64,000 bases of DNA from Nonlabens xylanidelens. Its GTDB lineage: Bacteria; Bacteroidota; Bacteroidia; Flavobacteriales; Flavobacteriaceae. Below are positions 25,765 to 34,063 of this stretch, piece after piece (position 1 is the first letter of the stretch; every line of letters begins with the position of its first letter). The stretch spans positions 434,001-498,000 of the forward strand of contig NZ_PTJE01000001.1 in NCBI RefSeq assembly GCF_002934445.1. The letters are read 5' to 3'. The position numbers and the translations under genes were made by a program. A model generated the notes under the pieces. The model was not told the origin of the DNA and did no database searches. It saw only the letters and a list, made by a program, of their open reading frames with translations.

Positions 25765-26274
25765 ATGCAAGAAGAAATCATTAATCGCGTAGCAAACTCT
25801 AAGTTAAAGAACTTTGACTTAGAAGATTTCTACGCGCCAGGTTCTCGTACAGTTATTGATATATCTCAATGGCTATTAGAAGGAATGGTTTTGATAGAAT
25901 CCCGCTTTCGCGAAAGCTTAAACACAACAGACTTTACAGTTTATAATGAACATTACGTTGCTATAATATGTAGCACAGACGCTATTGTACCACAATGGGC
26001 ATGGATGTTAGTGCAAAGTCATTTACAAGGAATCGCAAATAAAGTAGTTTACGGTTCTCTAGAACAGTTAGAAACTGAAATTTACAGAGAGGTGATTCAA
26101 AACCTAGATGTAAGCGAGTTTAAAGACGCACCGGTTATAGTAAAAGGTTGCTCTAATAAACCTGTTCCTGTTGCTGCCTATGGTATGATTACTGAAAAGT
26201 TACAGACCGTTGCTCGTTCTATTATGTATGGTGAGGCCTGCTCTTCTGTACCAGTTTATAAACGTAAAAAATAA
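25765..26274 (+). CDS. DUF2480 family protein
   Basis: This 169-residue cytoplasmic protein matches the Bacteroidetes family DUF2480 (NFDLEDFY, GSRTVIDISQWLLEGM, VIVKGCSNKPVPVAAYG). The family routinely follows the suf genes, suggesting a role in Fe-S metabolism that is not defined. Residues 47-51 (RFRES) are encoded by a palindrome copy read in a different frame from the usual AFAKA, in the loop after a conserved helix. Confidence 0.88.
   Translation: MQEEIINRVANSKLKNFDLEDFYAPGSRTVIDISQWLLEGMVLIESRFRESLNTTDFTVYNEHYVAIICSTDAIVPQWAWMLVQSHLQGIANKVVYGSLEQLETEIYREVIQNLDVSEFKDAPVIVKGCSNKPVPVAAYGMITEKLQTVARSIMYGEACSSVPVYKRKK
25903..25918. repeat. Palindrome copy 9 (15 of 16, coding)
   Basis: CGCTTTCGCGAAAGCT inside the DUF2480 gene, read as RFRES, the only copy in this frame. 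Confidence 0.93.
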
Positions 26275-26316
26275 CTGCGATCGCCATTTTGTCACGCTAT
26301 AATAGACATTTGTTAA

Positions 26317-26331
26317 TGGCACATTCCTTGA
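26317..26331 (+). promoter_or_regulatory. Possible sigma-54 promoter before the TerB/DnaJ gene
   Basis: TGGCACATTCCTTGA matches the -24/-12 pattern TGGCAC-N5-TTGC with correct spacing except the last base (A for C). It would start near 26343, 44 nt before the ATG; a small hairpin (ACGAGA-GTAT-TCTCGT, 26348-26363) lies in the leader. The -12 C is normally invariant, so this is tentative. Confidence 0.35.
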
Positions 26332-26386
26332 AAAGAATATGCTAGAAACGAGAGTATTCTCGTAATTACAACCAGCACCCTACCAT

Positions 26387-27103
26387 ATGCAATTTTTAAG
26401 CTATATCGCTATATTTTTTGTTCTTAGATGGCTTTACAACACTTTTTTAAGTGATGGAAGGTCTCAACAAAGAAGAACAACTTACTCAGGTAATCCATAT
26501 CAAAGAAGCACTACAGTAAGTCCGCAAGATTTTGAATTGAACTTACTTTCTTTAACCTCACTAGTCATTAAGGCAGATGGTAAAGTGACACAAACTGAGC
26601 TAGATTATGTAAGACAGTACTTTGTGAGTTCTTATGGTAAAGAAAAGGCAAATGCCATTTTTAGAGTATTTAACGACGTTGTTAAAAAACGAGAAGTAAG
26701 TGCTGCTAGAATATGTAATTACCTCAACGCAAGAACTAGATACGAGTCTAGGTTGCAAATTCTTCATTTCTTATTCGGTATTGCAAAGGCCGATGGTCAT
26801 GTAAGTACAGACGAGATACGTGTTATACAACAAATAGCTGGTCATTTAAGACTTACAGAGCGTGATTTTATTTCTATAAAAGCCATGTTTGTTCAAGATC
26901 AAGATAACGCGTACAAGATTCTAGAAATAGATAAATCCGTACCAGATCATGAGGTAAAAAAAGCCTACAGGACTATGGCAAAAAAATACCATCCAGATAA
27001 ATTAATGGATATGGATGAGGCTTATCGCAAAGGCGCTGGAGAAAAATTTCGCAAGGTGCAAGATGCTTATGAAACCATACGTAAAGAGCGTGGCATGAGT
27101 TAA
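26387..27103 (+). CDS. TerB/DnaJ-domain membrane protein (DjlA-like)
   Basis: This 238-residue protein starts with a short membrane segment (residues 3-20) and a basic linker. A TerB/DjlA-like helical domain follows (about 50-165, LTSLVIKADGKVTQTELDYV and GIAKADGHVSTDEI as paired half-repeats). A C-terminal J domain has the HPD motif in KKYHPDKLMD. DjlA proteins recruit DnaK to the inner membrane, and the same role is likely here. The TAA stop is the first unit of a six-copy hexanucleotide repeat. Confidence 0.9.
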   Translation: MQFLSYIAIFFVLRWLYNTFLSDGRSQQRRTTYSGNPYQRSTTVSPQDFELNLLSLTSLVIKADGKVTQTELDYVRQYFVSSYGKEKANAIFRVFNDVVKKREVSAARICNYLNARTRYESRLQILHFLFGIAKADGHVSTDEIRVIQQIAGHLRLTERDFISIKAMFVQDQDNAYKILEIDKSVPDHEVKKAYRTMAKKYHPDKLMDMDEAYRKGAGEKFRKVQDAYETIRKERGMS

Positions 27104-27139
27104 GTTTAAGTTTAAGTTTAAGTTTAAGTTTAAGTTTAA
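27101..27139. repeat. Tandem hexanucleotide repeat (TAAGTT)x6
   Basis: Six perfect TAAGTT units from 27101 to 27136 plus TAA. The first TAA is the stop codon of the DnaJ-like gene, so every repeat unit supplies another in-frame stop. It ends about 59 bp before the truB promoter box. Confidence 0.97.
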
Positions 27140-27197
27140 AATTTACTTAAATCATAAATCAAATGCCTGGTCTAATCCTTTTTCATTACAAATTTCT

Positions 27198-27205
27198 TTC
27201 CTTTG
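27198..27205 (+). promoter_or_regulatory. -7-like box of truB
   Basis: TTCCTTTG differs from TAnnTTTG at one base and lies 6 nt before ATG 27212. It overlaps a TTG at 27203 that could otherwise be taken as the start. Confidence 0.42.
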
Positions 27206-27211
27206 CAACCT

Positions 27212-27919
27212 ATGCAAGATCTAGATAATCCATATTTAAAAGGCCAAGTATTATTAATCGATAAACCACTAGAATGGTCTTCTTTTCAGGTGGTCAACAA
27301 GTTGCGCTGGTTGATAAGAAAAGAATATAAGATTAAGAAAATAAAAGTAGGTCACGCAGGCACATTAGATCCGCTAGCTAGTGGGCTTCTTATTATATGT
27401 ACAGGTAAAGAAACTAAGAACATAAACACTTACCAGGCACAAGAAAAAGAATATACCGGTACGATAACACTAGGTAGTACCAGACCTAGTTATGATATGG
27501 AAACTGAGATAGATCAAACCTTTCCAATAGATCAACTTACTGACGAGTTAATTAAAGAAACTACCGCACAATTTACTGGAGAGATTCAGCAAAAACCGCC
27601 TATTTTTTCTGCTATTAAAAAGGATGGAAAACGTCTTTATGAACTAGCACGAGCTGGAGAAACCACAGAAATAGCCTCTAGAGCAGTTACCATTCACGAA
27701 TTTGAAATCACAAGAATTGAGTTGCCAGAAGTAGATTTTAGAATCTCTTGTAGTAAAGGAACTTACATTAGATCTATAGCACATGACTTTGGTGCTGCGT
27801 TAAATAATGGTGGTCACTTATCTGCTCTTAGAAGAACAGCCATAGGTAATTATCGAGTAGAAAACGCGATGTCTATAGAAGGTTTTGAAGAGCTGGTTAA
27901 AATAGATGCTGGAGACTAG
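27212..27919 (+). CDS. truB: tRNA pseudouridine-55 synthase
   Basis: This protein has 235 residues from ATG 27212. It contains the TruB signature GHAGTLDPLASGLLIICTGKETK with the catalytic Asp, KPPIFSAIKKDGKRLYELAR and the RCSKGTYIR-like SCSKGTYIRSIAHD. It converts U55 of tRNA to pseudouridine. Its stop overlaps the stop of the convergent lipoprotein gene at 27916-27919. Confidence 0.96.
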   Translation: MQDLDNPYLKGQVLLIDKPLEWSSFQVVNKLRWLIRKEYKIKKIKVGHAGTLDPLASGLLIICTGKETKNINTYQAQEKEYTGTITLGSTRPSYDMETEIDQTFPIDQLTDELIKETTAQFTGEIQQKPPIFSAIKKDGKRLYELARAGETTEIASRAVTIHEFEITRIELPEVDFRISCSKGTYIRSIAHDFGAALNNGGHLSALRRTAIGNYRVENAMSIEGFEELVKIDAGD

Positions 27920-28389
27920 AAATTAAATTTTACGGGAACACTTAAACTGTCCACCACTGGTACAGTAAAGTTAACCGCTCCTTTCCCAACTTTTATACTT
28001 CCTTGATACTTTACGTCTACCTTTTGACTTGCAAGTATTTGTAATGCTGCACCGAGAATTCCTTTTCCTTTTTCTCCATAAACTTCTTTAGGGTTAATAG
28101 AAGTGCGTATAGGAAATTCAAATTCTGAATTTGCTGGCATAACCACATCTTCATGCTGATTTACAACCGCTGTTTTCTTACCATTAATATAAACATCAAA
28201 GTCTGCCTCTTTAAGATTAAGACCGACGCTATTAGGATTAAAAAGCACACAAGTAGCAACTACATCTAACTGACTAGCCGTTGCTTTTTCTAACTGAGCA
28301 TCTTTAATCTCTACAAAGACGATGTCTTCATATGGATTACCACAAGAACTTAGAAATATAAATACTAGAAGAATAAAAAGCTTTTTCAT
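27916..28389 (-). CDS. LEA type 2-like lipoprotein
   Basis: This protein has 157 residues from ATG 28387-28389. The longer frame from 28407 overlaps the -7 box and adds six residues before a clear lipoprotein signal (FIFLSSCGN). The body (ATCVLFNPNSVGLNLKEADFDVYINGKKTAVV, FEFPIRTSINP, VKYQGSIKVG) matches the water-stress/LEA type 2 beta fold. It is an envelope protein of unknown role. Confidence 0.82.
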   Translation of the reverse strand: MKKLFILLVFIFLSSCGNPYEDIVFVEIKDAQLEKATASQLDVVATCVLFNPNSVGLNLKEADFDVYINGKKTAVVNQHEDVVMPANSEFEFPIRTSINPKEVYGEKGKGILGAALQILASQKVDVKYQGSIKVGKGAVNFTVPVVDSLSVPVKFNF

Positions 28390-28404
28390 GGAGCGATATT
28401 TGTG

Positions 28405-28412
28405 CAAAGATA
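28405..28412 (-). promoter_or_regulatory. -7 promoter box of the LEA2-like gene
   Basis: The minus strand reads TATCTTTG (TAnnTTTG), 15 nt before ATG 28389. It rules out the upstream start at 28407. Confidence 0.58.
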
Positions 28413-28500
28413 GAAAGATGTAAAGAGTTTGAAATTAATAATCAATCGAGATAGAACGAGCCGATCCCTGATAAATTTGGAACAAGCTAATAGTATAAAT

Positions 28501-29451
28501 TCAATTTCTGAGAGCCAAATTTTCTGGGAAGACATTTAAAAACAGCTGCTTTTCATTTGAAATAGCTTGCTTTGATTTAAAAAACACTTGTTTTCCATCT
28601 TTTTGAGCAACTATAAGAAAATCTGCACCTTGAAAAAAGGACTGTTGCACATCAACCTTAAATCCTGTTTCAGATATTTTTAATTGATGCGGATATAAAA
28701 TTAAATCCTTTTCAGAATTCAACCATTCTTTAGGTATAAGGTTTACTTCGTCGAACAAAGATGCCGTATAAACACTTAATGGTTTTTCATACACTTGTGC
28801 GGTAGTTCTATAATCGATAATGGCACCTTCTTGCATGATAACTGTTTTATCACAAAATGATAGTACATCATCGCGATCGTGAGTAGCAACGAGACAACTG
28901 ATATTATTAACCGTTAAGTAATCAAACAATTTCCTGCGTAGCGCGTTTTTTCTAAAATTATCAATATGTGAAAAAGGTTCATCTAATAATAATAGTTGAG
29001 GCTCTTGAGCAAGTGCTTTTGCTATCGCTACACGCTGTTTCTGCCCGCCAGAAAGAGTTTTTACCTTGCGATCCTTGAGGTCGCTCATATCTACTACATC
29101 GAGTAATTCTAGAATGCGACTTACTCGATCATCTTTTTGTAAAGAAAGGTGTTCTCCCACATTCTCAAATACACTAGTAAAAGGCATGAGGTCAAATTCT
29201 TGCGGCACGTACTTCATCATGGGGTGTCCTGGCACTAGATGATGGTCTGGACCAGTAAGTTCTTCATCATCCCACAATATTTGTCCCTTTTTTGCCTGTA
29301 ATAAACCATAGGTTATGTCTAGCAAAGTACTTTTTCCACAACCGCTCTCTCCTATCACGGCAACATGAGTACCTTGTATTATGTCTAGAGAAATGTTTTT
29401 TAGGGTTTCCGCTTTCGCGAAAGCGAAACTTATATCAATCAATTGCAGCAT
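28501..29451 (-). CDS. ABC transporter ATPase with TOBE-like C-terminus, no permease nearby
   Basis: This 316-residue protein has Walker A GESGCGKST (about 36), Q-loop VPQEFDLMPF, signature LSGGQKQR, Walker B LLLLDEP and switch His in ATHDRDD. Residues from about 235 on form a TOBE-like extension (LFDEVNLIP, ILYPHQLKI). The layout is that of PotA/FbpC-type importer ATPases, but no permease or binding protein lies alongside. Residues 10-14 at the start of the ATPase core are AFAKA from a palindrome copy. The substrate is unknown. Confidence 0.88.
   Translation of the reverse strand: MLQLIDISFAFAKAETLKNISLDIIQGTHVAVIGESGCGKSTLLDITYGLLQAKKGQILWDDEELTGPDHHLVPGHPMMKYVPQEFDLMPFTSVFENVGEHLSLQKDDRVSRILELLDVVDMSDLKDRKVKTLSGGQKQRVAIAKALAQEPQLLLLDEPFSHIDNFRKNALRRKLFDYLTVNNISCLVATHDRDDVLSFCDKTVIMQEGAIIDYRTTAQVYEKPLSVYTASLFDEVNLIPKEWLNSEKDLILYPHQLKISETGFKVDVQQSFFQGADFLIVAQKDGKQVFFKSKQAISNEKQLFLNVFPENLALRN
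29410..29425. repeat. 16-bp palindrome copy 10 (exact, coding)
   Basis: Exact CGCTTTCGCGAAAGCG encoding AFAKA at residues 10-14 of the ABC ATPase, where the A-loop region normally lies. Confidence 0.97.
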
Positions 29452-29493
29452 CTAACAAAGATAACTACCGATAATAGAGATCTTGCTAATATT

Positions 29494-30234
29494 TTATAAA
29501 AAAGCTGTAGCAAAAAGGTGCCAATCTTTACTCGTTTTTATATTTAGTTTTTTATTAATAGATTTTCTATGCGTGGCTACAGTAGATTCTGATATGAATA
29601 ATGTCCTTGCAATATTTTTATTAACTTCTCCTCTAGTAATTGCTTTAAAAACTTCTAACTCTCTTAAGGTTAATTGATCAAATTGATCAGTATGCTGTAT
29701 CCTGAAATGAAACTGCTCTTTTAATCTATCTAAATGTTTTATAGCATGTGCTAAATGCCTGTTATGGACCTCTAATAAAATTTCTGTTTTATCAATGGAA
29801 CGAGAAACTTGATAATTTACCTCGTTATTTTCATTTCCCGTAATACCATCATTCAAATAATTCATCGCTTTTTCTTGACTAACAAAATAACGAGGGTTCA
29901 TAACAGAACTTACTCGATTAAATGAGTCTATTAATGAAAGGTGTGCCCCTTGATCTAGGGGAACAGTTAAAGCTAGTTTACGTAAACCAGATTTATATTG
30001 CGGTTCAAAAATATTTTTCTCTATCCATTGATGAAGATGTGTAGGAATTGTGAATTTAAATTTTTCTTGCACCCAAAGAACACCTTGTGGTTTACATTTT
30101 TTAAAGTAATCTAAAAATATTTTTAATTCATTTACAAACTGATTCTCGTCTAGTAACTCTTCAGTCCATTCTTGTATTAAAATGTTATTAACGTAATCGA
30201 TTTTAAGGTTGTTAGAGGAATATATTTGAGACAT
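29494..30234 (-). CDS. LuxR-type transcriptional regulator
   Basis: This protein has about 246 residues from ATG 30232-30234. A longer frame from 30315 adds 27 residues without family character. A PAS-free N-terminal domain (WTEELLDENQFVNELKIFLDYF) resembles a STAS- or SpoIIAA-like sensor. The C-terminal LuxR helix-turn-helix is clear (LTLRELEVFKAITRG, NIARTLFISESTVATHRKSINKKL). No receiver domain is present. It lies next to a TPR-LytTR regulator on the same strand. Confidence 0.85.
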   Translation of the reverse strand: MSQIYSSNNLKIDYVNNILIQEWTEELLDENQFVNELKIFLDYFKKCKPQGVLWVQEKFKFTIPTHLHQWIEKNIFEPQYKSGLRKLALTVPLDQGAHLSLIDSFNRVSSVMNPRYFVSQEKAMNYLNDGITGNENNEVNYQVSRSIDKTEILLEVHNRHLAHAIKHLDRLKEQFHFRIQHTDQFDQLTLRELEVFKAITRGEVNKNIARTLFISESTVATHRKSINKKLNIKTSKDWHLFATAFL

Positions 30235-30438
30235 TATGGTTGGTTTTAAATTGATTTTAAACAATCTATTTTCACCAAAAATGAGACAATACACTCTCTC
30301 AAACCTCATAAACATTAGGCTATGTCATGAAACACACTATTTGTAACATGAGTAACCATCTCATTTTATTCATCTTCTTTAATTAATTATTTAAATGACA
30401 TTAAAAACATTTTCAATCTCAGGAAAGCGTTTACATAA

Positions 30439-32169
30439 TCATGTAAATAATGGATGATCTTCTTCTTTTAAACGCTGTTTAAAAGTACGAGAGAGAGGGA
30501 TTTTATTACCTGTCTCCATAATTACCAAGGCGCTATGAATAGTTTTTACTTTTTTAATATTAATCACATAAGATCTATGAACTTGTAAAAAACCACTAGT
30601 TTCTAACTGATTTATTCTTTCTTTTAACGCGCTACGTTCTGTAAGCGGTAATGACGTTCCTTCTATGAAATAATCTAGATAATGACCCTCACTTTTAACA
30701 TACTCTAACTGGTCTAATTTCACAATATGTTTTGAATTTAATAGTATATGATCTGGTGCATTTGGTTTTTTGTTGTCAATTATTTGTTCTTGTAATTTTT
30801 CAAAAGATACTAAGATTTCCTTATGCTTTTTTTCTAATTCTTTCTCTCTGATTTTACTGTTACGGTATCTTTTAAATAAGAATAAGAGTGCTATAATTAT
30901 CAAAATCCCAATGATTGACAACCAAATTATAGTGTTTTGTGAGCTCTCATTTTCTGTAAGAGCAATAAGTAAATCTTCTTCTTTCTCTTCTAGTTGATAA
31001 AAATCGGCCGAATTTTGAATTATGGCCAAATTTGTATTATTATCTATACTATCTTTAAATACAGTGTATTTATTTAACGTTTTGAAGGCTTTTTCATATT
31101 CTTTTTTCTCTTCATATAGAGTTGCTTTTTCTAATAGAAAAGGATAATTAATCTGATTTAACTCACCATTGTTGGTTATACTCATTATTGAGTCAATAAA
31201 TACCTCTGCAAGTTCAAAATCTTCTTTTTTACGTGCTATCTTTTGTTCTATCGATAGAAAAGAAATAGCAGTATTGGAATTTTTAATATTTGGTAAGTTA
31301 AGTGTTTTAGCTAGCTCCAAATGTTTTATTGCTTTATCTACTTCACCCATATCTACATTTATTCTAGCTAGTGAAAGGTAAGCCCCCATTTTTTGGAATG
31401 GATTAAGTTGATTCTCTTTTTGTAATAATTTAGAATAATAAAACTTACTGCTATCTATATTCTTAAGTAAATGATAATGACTAGCTAGATTATTAATAGC
31501 GTTAAGTTCAGATCTTACATTTTTATTCTTTACTGCTTGTTCTAGTGATTTTTTAAACCATGGCAGTGACAGTGCTGGCTGGTTCATGTGGTTGTAAGTA
31601 ATAGCAATTTGTGTGTACATATTTGCTAGAGGTCTAGAATCTACCTTCTCTTGAATATTTACTGCCTTTACAATGTTCTTCATCGCCTTCTCAAAGTCTC
31701 CGAGACCGTCCTGTGCTCTAGCTTTTAAGCTAAGTGCTGCTGCTAGCTGTCTTTCATCTTTCATTTTTAAAGCAATCTGCTCTAAAAGTGTAGCTTCTTT
31801 TAACGCAAGTTCAAATTTTCTAGTTGCAAGAAAACAAGAAGTTGTAAAATTAATAACACGTGTTTTTAATCTTAAACCTTTATTAGGTACTAGATTATTT
31901 GCCTTAGAAGAGTAATAAATGGCACTATCTACTTTATTAACTGTACGCATAGCGTGAGCATTAAATAAATAACCTTGCGCTTGTGCACTACTATCTTTAA
32001 TAGCTATCAACAGGTTTCCATAATGCTTTAAAGAATCTTGTTTACCGAAATTACCACGTGCTTTACGCACATAATTATTAATTAAATCTTGTTGAGAATA
32101 GCAAATTAAAGTGGAGAAAAAACAAAGTAAAAATAGTGTAACTCTTTTAGTATTATTAGAAATAAACAT
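30439..32169 (-). CDS. Membrane TPR protein with LytTR DNA-binding domain
   Basis: This 576-residue protein has a signal-like N-terminus (residues 8-25), about eight TPR-like helical pairs (SLSLKARAQDGLGDFEKAMKNI, LSLARINVDMGEVDKAIKHL), one membrane helix near 413-432, a coiled coil (about 440-465) and a cytoplasmic LytTR domain (about 475-572, LEYVKSEGHYLDYF, FLQVHRSYVIN, LSRTFKQRL). A periplasmic TPR sensor wired directly to a DNA-binding domain makes it a one-component membrane regulator. Its targets are unknown. Confidence 0.9.
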   Translation of the reverse strand: MFISNNTKRVTLFLLCFFSTLICYSQQDLINNYVRKARGNFGKQDSLKHYGNLLIAIKDSSAQAQGYLFNAHAMRTVNKVDSAIYYSSKANNLVPNKGLRLKTRVINFTTSCFLATRKFELALKEATLLEQIALKMKDERQLAAALSLKARAQDGLGDFEKAMKNIVKAVNIQEKVDSRPLANMYTQIAITYNHMNQPALSLPWFKKSLEQAVKNKNVRSELNAINNLASHYHLLKNIDSSKFYYSKLLQKENQLNPFQKMGAYLSLARINVDMGEVDKAIKHLELAKTLNLPNIKNSNTAISFLSIEQKIARKKEDFELAEVFIDSIMSITNNGELNQINYPFLLEKATLYEEKKEYEKAFKTLNKYTVFKDSIDNNTNLAIIQNSADFYQLEEKEEDLLIALTENESSQNTIIWLSIIGILIIIALLFLFKRYRNSKIREKELEKKHKEILVSFEKLQEQIIDNKKPNAPDHILLNSKHIVKLDQLEYVKSEGHYLDYFIEGTSLPLTERSALKERINQLETSGFLQVHRSYVINIKKVKTIHSALVIMETGNKIPLSRTFKQRLKEEDHPLFT

Positions 32170-32261
32170 TACTGTTAGGGGTTGATTAGTAAATAGGTGC
32201 TCAAATTAATAAAAGCTTATAAATCAAAATAGGCATCGACTGATTATTTTAAAGAAATAAA

Positions 32262-32287
32262 AACCCATGCCTTTTCAGACATGGGTT
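32262..32287 (-). terminator. Terminator of the choice-of-anchor I gene
   Basis: AACCCATG and CATGGGTT form an 8-bp stem with a 10-base loop. On the minus strand it is followed by a T-rich run, 22 bp beyond the stop at 32309. Confidence 0.78.
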
Positions 32288-32308
32288 ATATAAAATATTA
32301 CTTAATTA

Positions 32309-33847
32309 TTAATCAGTAACTACATTTTGATATATGTTTACTGTACCACTGTCTTCATTACTTACTATTAAAAGCGCTTTATCATTACCACTATCTTCAC
32401 GTGGTATCATTACAAGACTTTCTGGTGCTTCATCACCCATAGCTTGTAACCATGTTAAAAATACAGGATTACTAGGGTTAGTTACATCATATAGTAAAAC
32501 ACCATCAGTGCGTTCCATAGCTACTGCTAGTATAAAACGATTAGATAAAGGAGTGGTTTTTTCTATACTACTTTTAATCTCTAATATAGCAACAGCTTCT
32601 GGCTCTGCACCCTTATCATCACTTCTTTTGTCTTCATCATTAAATCTAGCTGGGTTAATAGCTAGTGTATTTTCTGCAATGCTATTACCGCTATCATAAA
32701 CTAGGTCACCGTTAGTATTCCAGAAACTGAAACTACGACCTCCATAACCATAAATCACATCATAATCACCGTCATTATCTACATCACCATTTGCAGTAGT
32801 AATTTTTAGGCGACCTACGTTTTCATCTTCTTGTAACATTACTGCATTAGGAAAAGCAGTTGGGTCTAGGGTGATATCTTTAAGACGTTCTTCTTCAGAA
32901 TAGCCGTCATAATCACGAGCGTCACCTTCATTTGCAGTAACGATTAATTCTAATCCATTAATATTTGCAATGTCCATGCCATCTGGATGGTAATAAGATA
33001 GTACCGGCCAGTTTTTTAATTCAGTAACATTATCTCTATCGCTAGCATCTAGGGAATTTAATGGCTGGCTATAATCTTTAGTTCCATATGCTTTAATAAA
33101 ATTAATCGTAGCCGTTTCTAGGTTAACACTCATAAGAGCATTGTTTTCCTGACAGGTTACAAAAGCTGTTGTACCATCTTGAGACACTACTATATATTCT
33201 GGTTCTAGATCTTGTGCTACACTTGCTCCTGGACCAAAAATTCTAACACCGTCTGCTTTTAAACTGGTCTCCTGACTGTTTAAAACTGAAAAATCTACTA
33301 GTTGCACGTTACCACTTACAACGTTAATAATCCCCACGGTGCCTTCTGGATCAATAGTATAATCGTCATTAGGTTCTCCCTCACAAGCAACCACTATTTT
33401 AGAATTATCTGGTGTAAAAGTAACCATGTCTGGCAACGCACCTACAGTATATGTATTTAGTAAATTTTGAGTTGCAATGTCATAAGTAGCTACGGTACCA
33501 TTAAGCTGCTTATTATCATTTTCTATAGCGACTGCTATAATACCATCTCCTACTGCTACACTATTAGGCGCACCAGATGTTAATAATATAGCTGGTTGTT
33601 CTAGAGGTATACTAGGATCTGTAAGGTCATAAACACTTACTTGATTAACATCTGCATTGATGACAAAAAGTTTTTTACTTACTTTATCATAAGCACTTAT
33701 TTCTGCACTTCCTTCACCTCCTACTTGTATGGTAGCTGCTCTTTGAAAATTAACTTCGGTAGACTGGCTGATTAACTCTACACTATCATCATCTTCTTTA
33801 CAACTTAAGAATGCTAGCGCACAAAACGCATAAATAACTTTTTTCAT
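32309..33847 (-). CDS. Choice-of-anchor I family lipoprotein
   Basis: This 512-residue protein has a lipoprotein signal (LAFLSCKED, Cys16) followed by a seven-blade-like propeller (VYDLTDPSIPL, GALPDMVTFTPDNSKIVVACEGEPNDDYTIDPEG, YHPDGMDIANINGLELIVTANEGDARDY, EPEAVAILEI, APESLVMIP). These motifs match the choice-of-anchor I family, sometimes annotated as alkaline-phosphatase-like. A surface or periplasmic role is likely, perhaps Ca-dependent given the DVDNDGDYD loop. Its catalytic activity is unknown. Confidence 0.85.
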   Translation of the reverse strand: MKKVIYAFCALAFLSCKEDDDSVELISQSTEVNFQRAATIQVGGEGSAEISAYDKVSKKLFVINADVNQVSVYDLTDPSIPLEQPAILLTSGAPNSVAVGDGIIAVAIENDNKQLNGTVATYDIATQNLLNTYTVGALPDMVTFTPDNSKIVVACEGEPNDDYTIDPEGTVGIINVVSGNVQLVDFSVLNSQETSLKADGVRIFGPGASVAQDLEPEYIVVSQDGTTAFVTCQENNALMSVNLETATINFIKAYGTKDYSQPLNSLDASDRDNVTELKNWPVLSYYHPDGMDIANINGLELIVTANEGDARDYDGYSEEERLKDITLDPTAFPNAVMLQEDENVGRLKITTANGDVDNDGDYDVIYGYGGRSFSFWNTNGDLVYDSGNSIAENTLAINPARFNDEDKRSDDKGAEPEAVAILEIKSSIEKTTPLSNRFILAVAMERTDGVLLYDVTNPSNPVFLTWLQAMGDEAPESLVMIPREDSGNDKALLIVSNEDSGTVNIYQNVVTD

Positions 33848-33970
33848 TTCTTGGTTTATTAGGTAACTACAAAGAACAACTACCTTTGTAATAAAGGAGT
33901 TAACGCAGTTTTATGAGATCATTTTTGTTAGGTTAATTAATTGTAACTAGAGTATGGATGGTTGTTATTC

Positions 33971-33986
33971 CGCTTTCGCGAAAGCG
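33971..33986. repeat. 16-bp palindrome copy 11 (exact, intergenic)
   Basis: Exact CGCTTTCGCGAAAGCG; the symmetry extends to 22 bp (33968-33989, arms TTC/GAA). It lies in the gap 33848-34063 between two minus-strand genes; the rest of that gap holds a terminator at its left side. Confidence 0.97.
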
Positions 33987-34012
33987 GAACACTTATAAAT
34001 ATTGAGGCAAAA

Positions 34013-34042
34013 GAAAACCCATATCTTATGACATGGATTTTC
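34013..34042 (-). terminator. Terminator of the prolyl oligopeptidase gene
   Basis: GAAAACCCAT and ATGGATTTTC pair with one mismatch around a 10-base loop, 21 bp beyond the stop at 34064. Confidence 0.7.
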
Positions 34043-34063
34043 TATATTCTATAATACGTACGA

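Noticed and set aside
26277-26284. GCGATCGC, the cyanobacterial HIP1 word
   Set aside because: I found it only once in the window and the lineage is wrong; it is probably chance.
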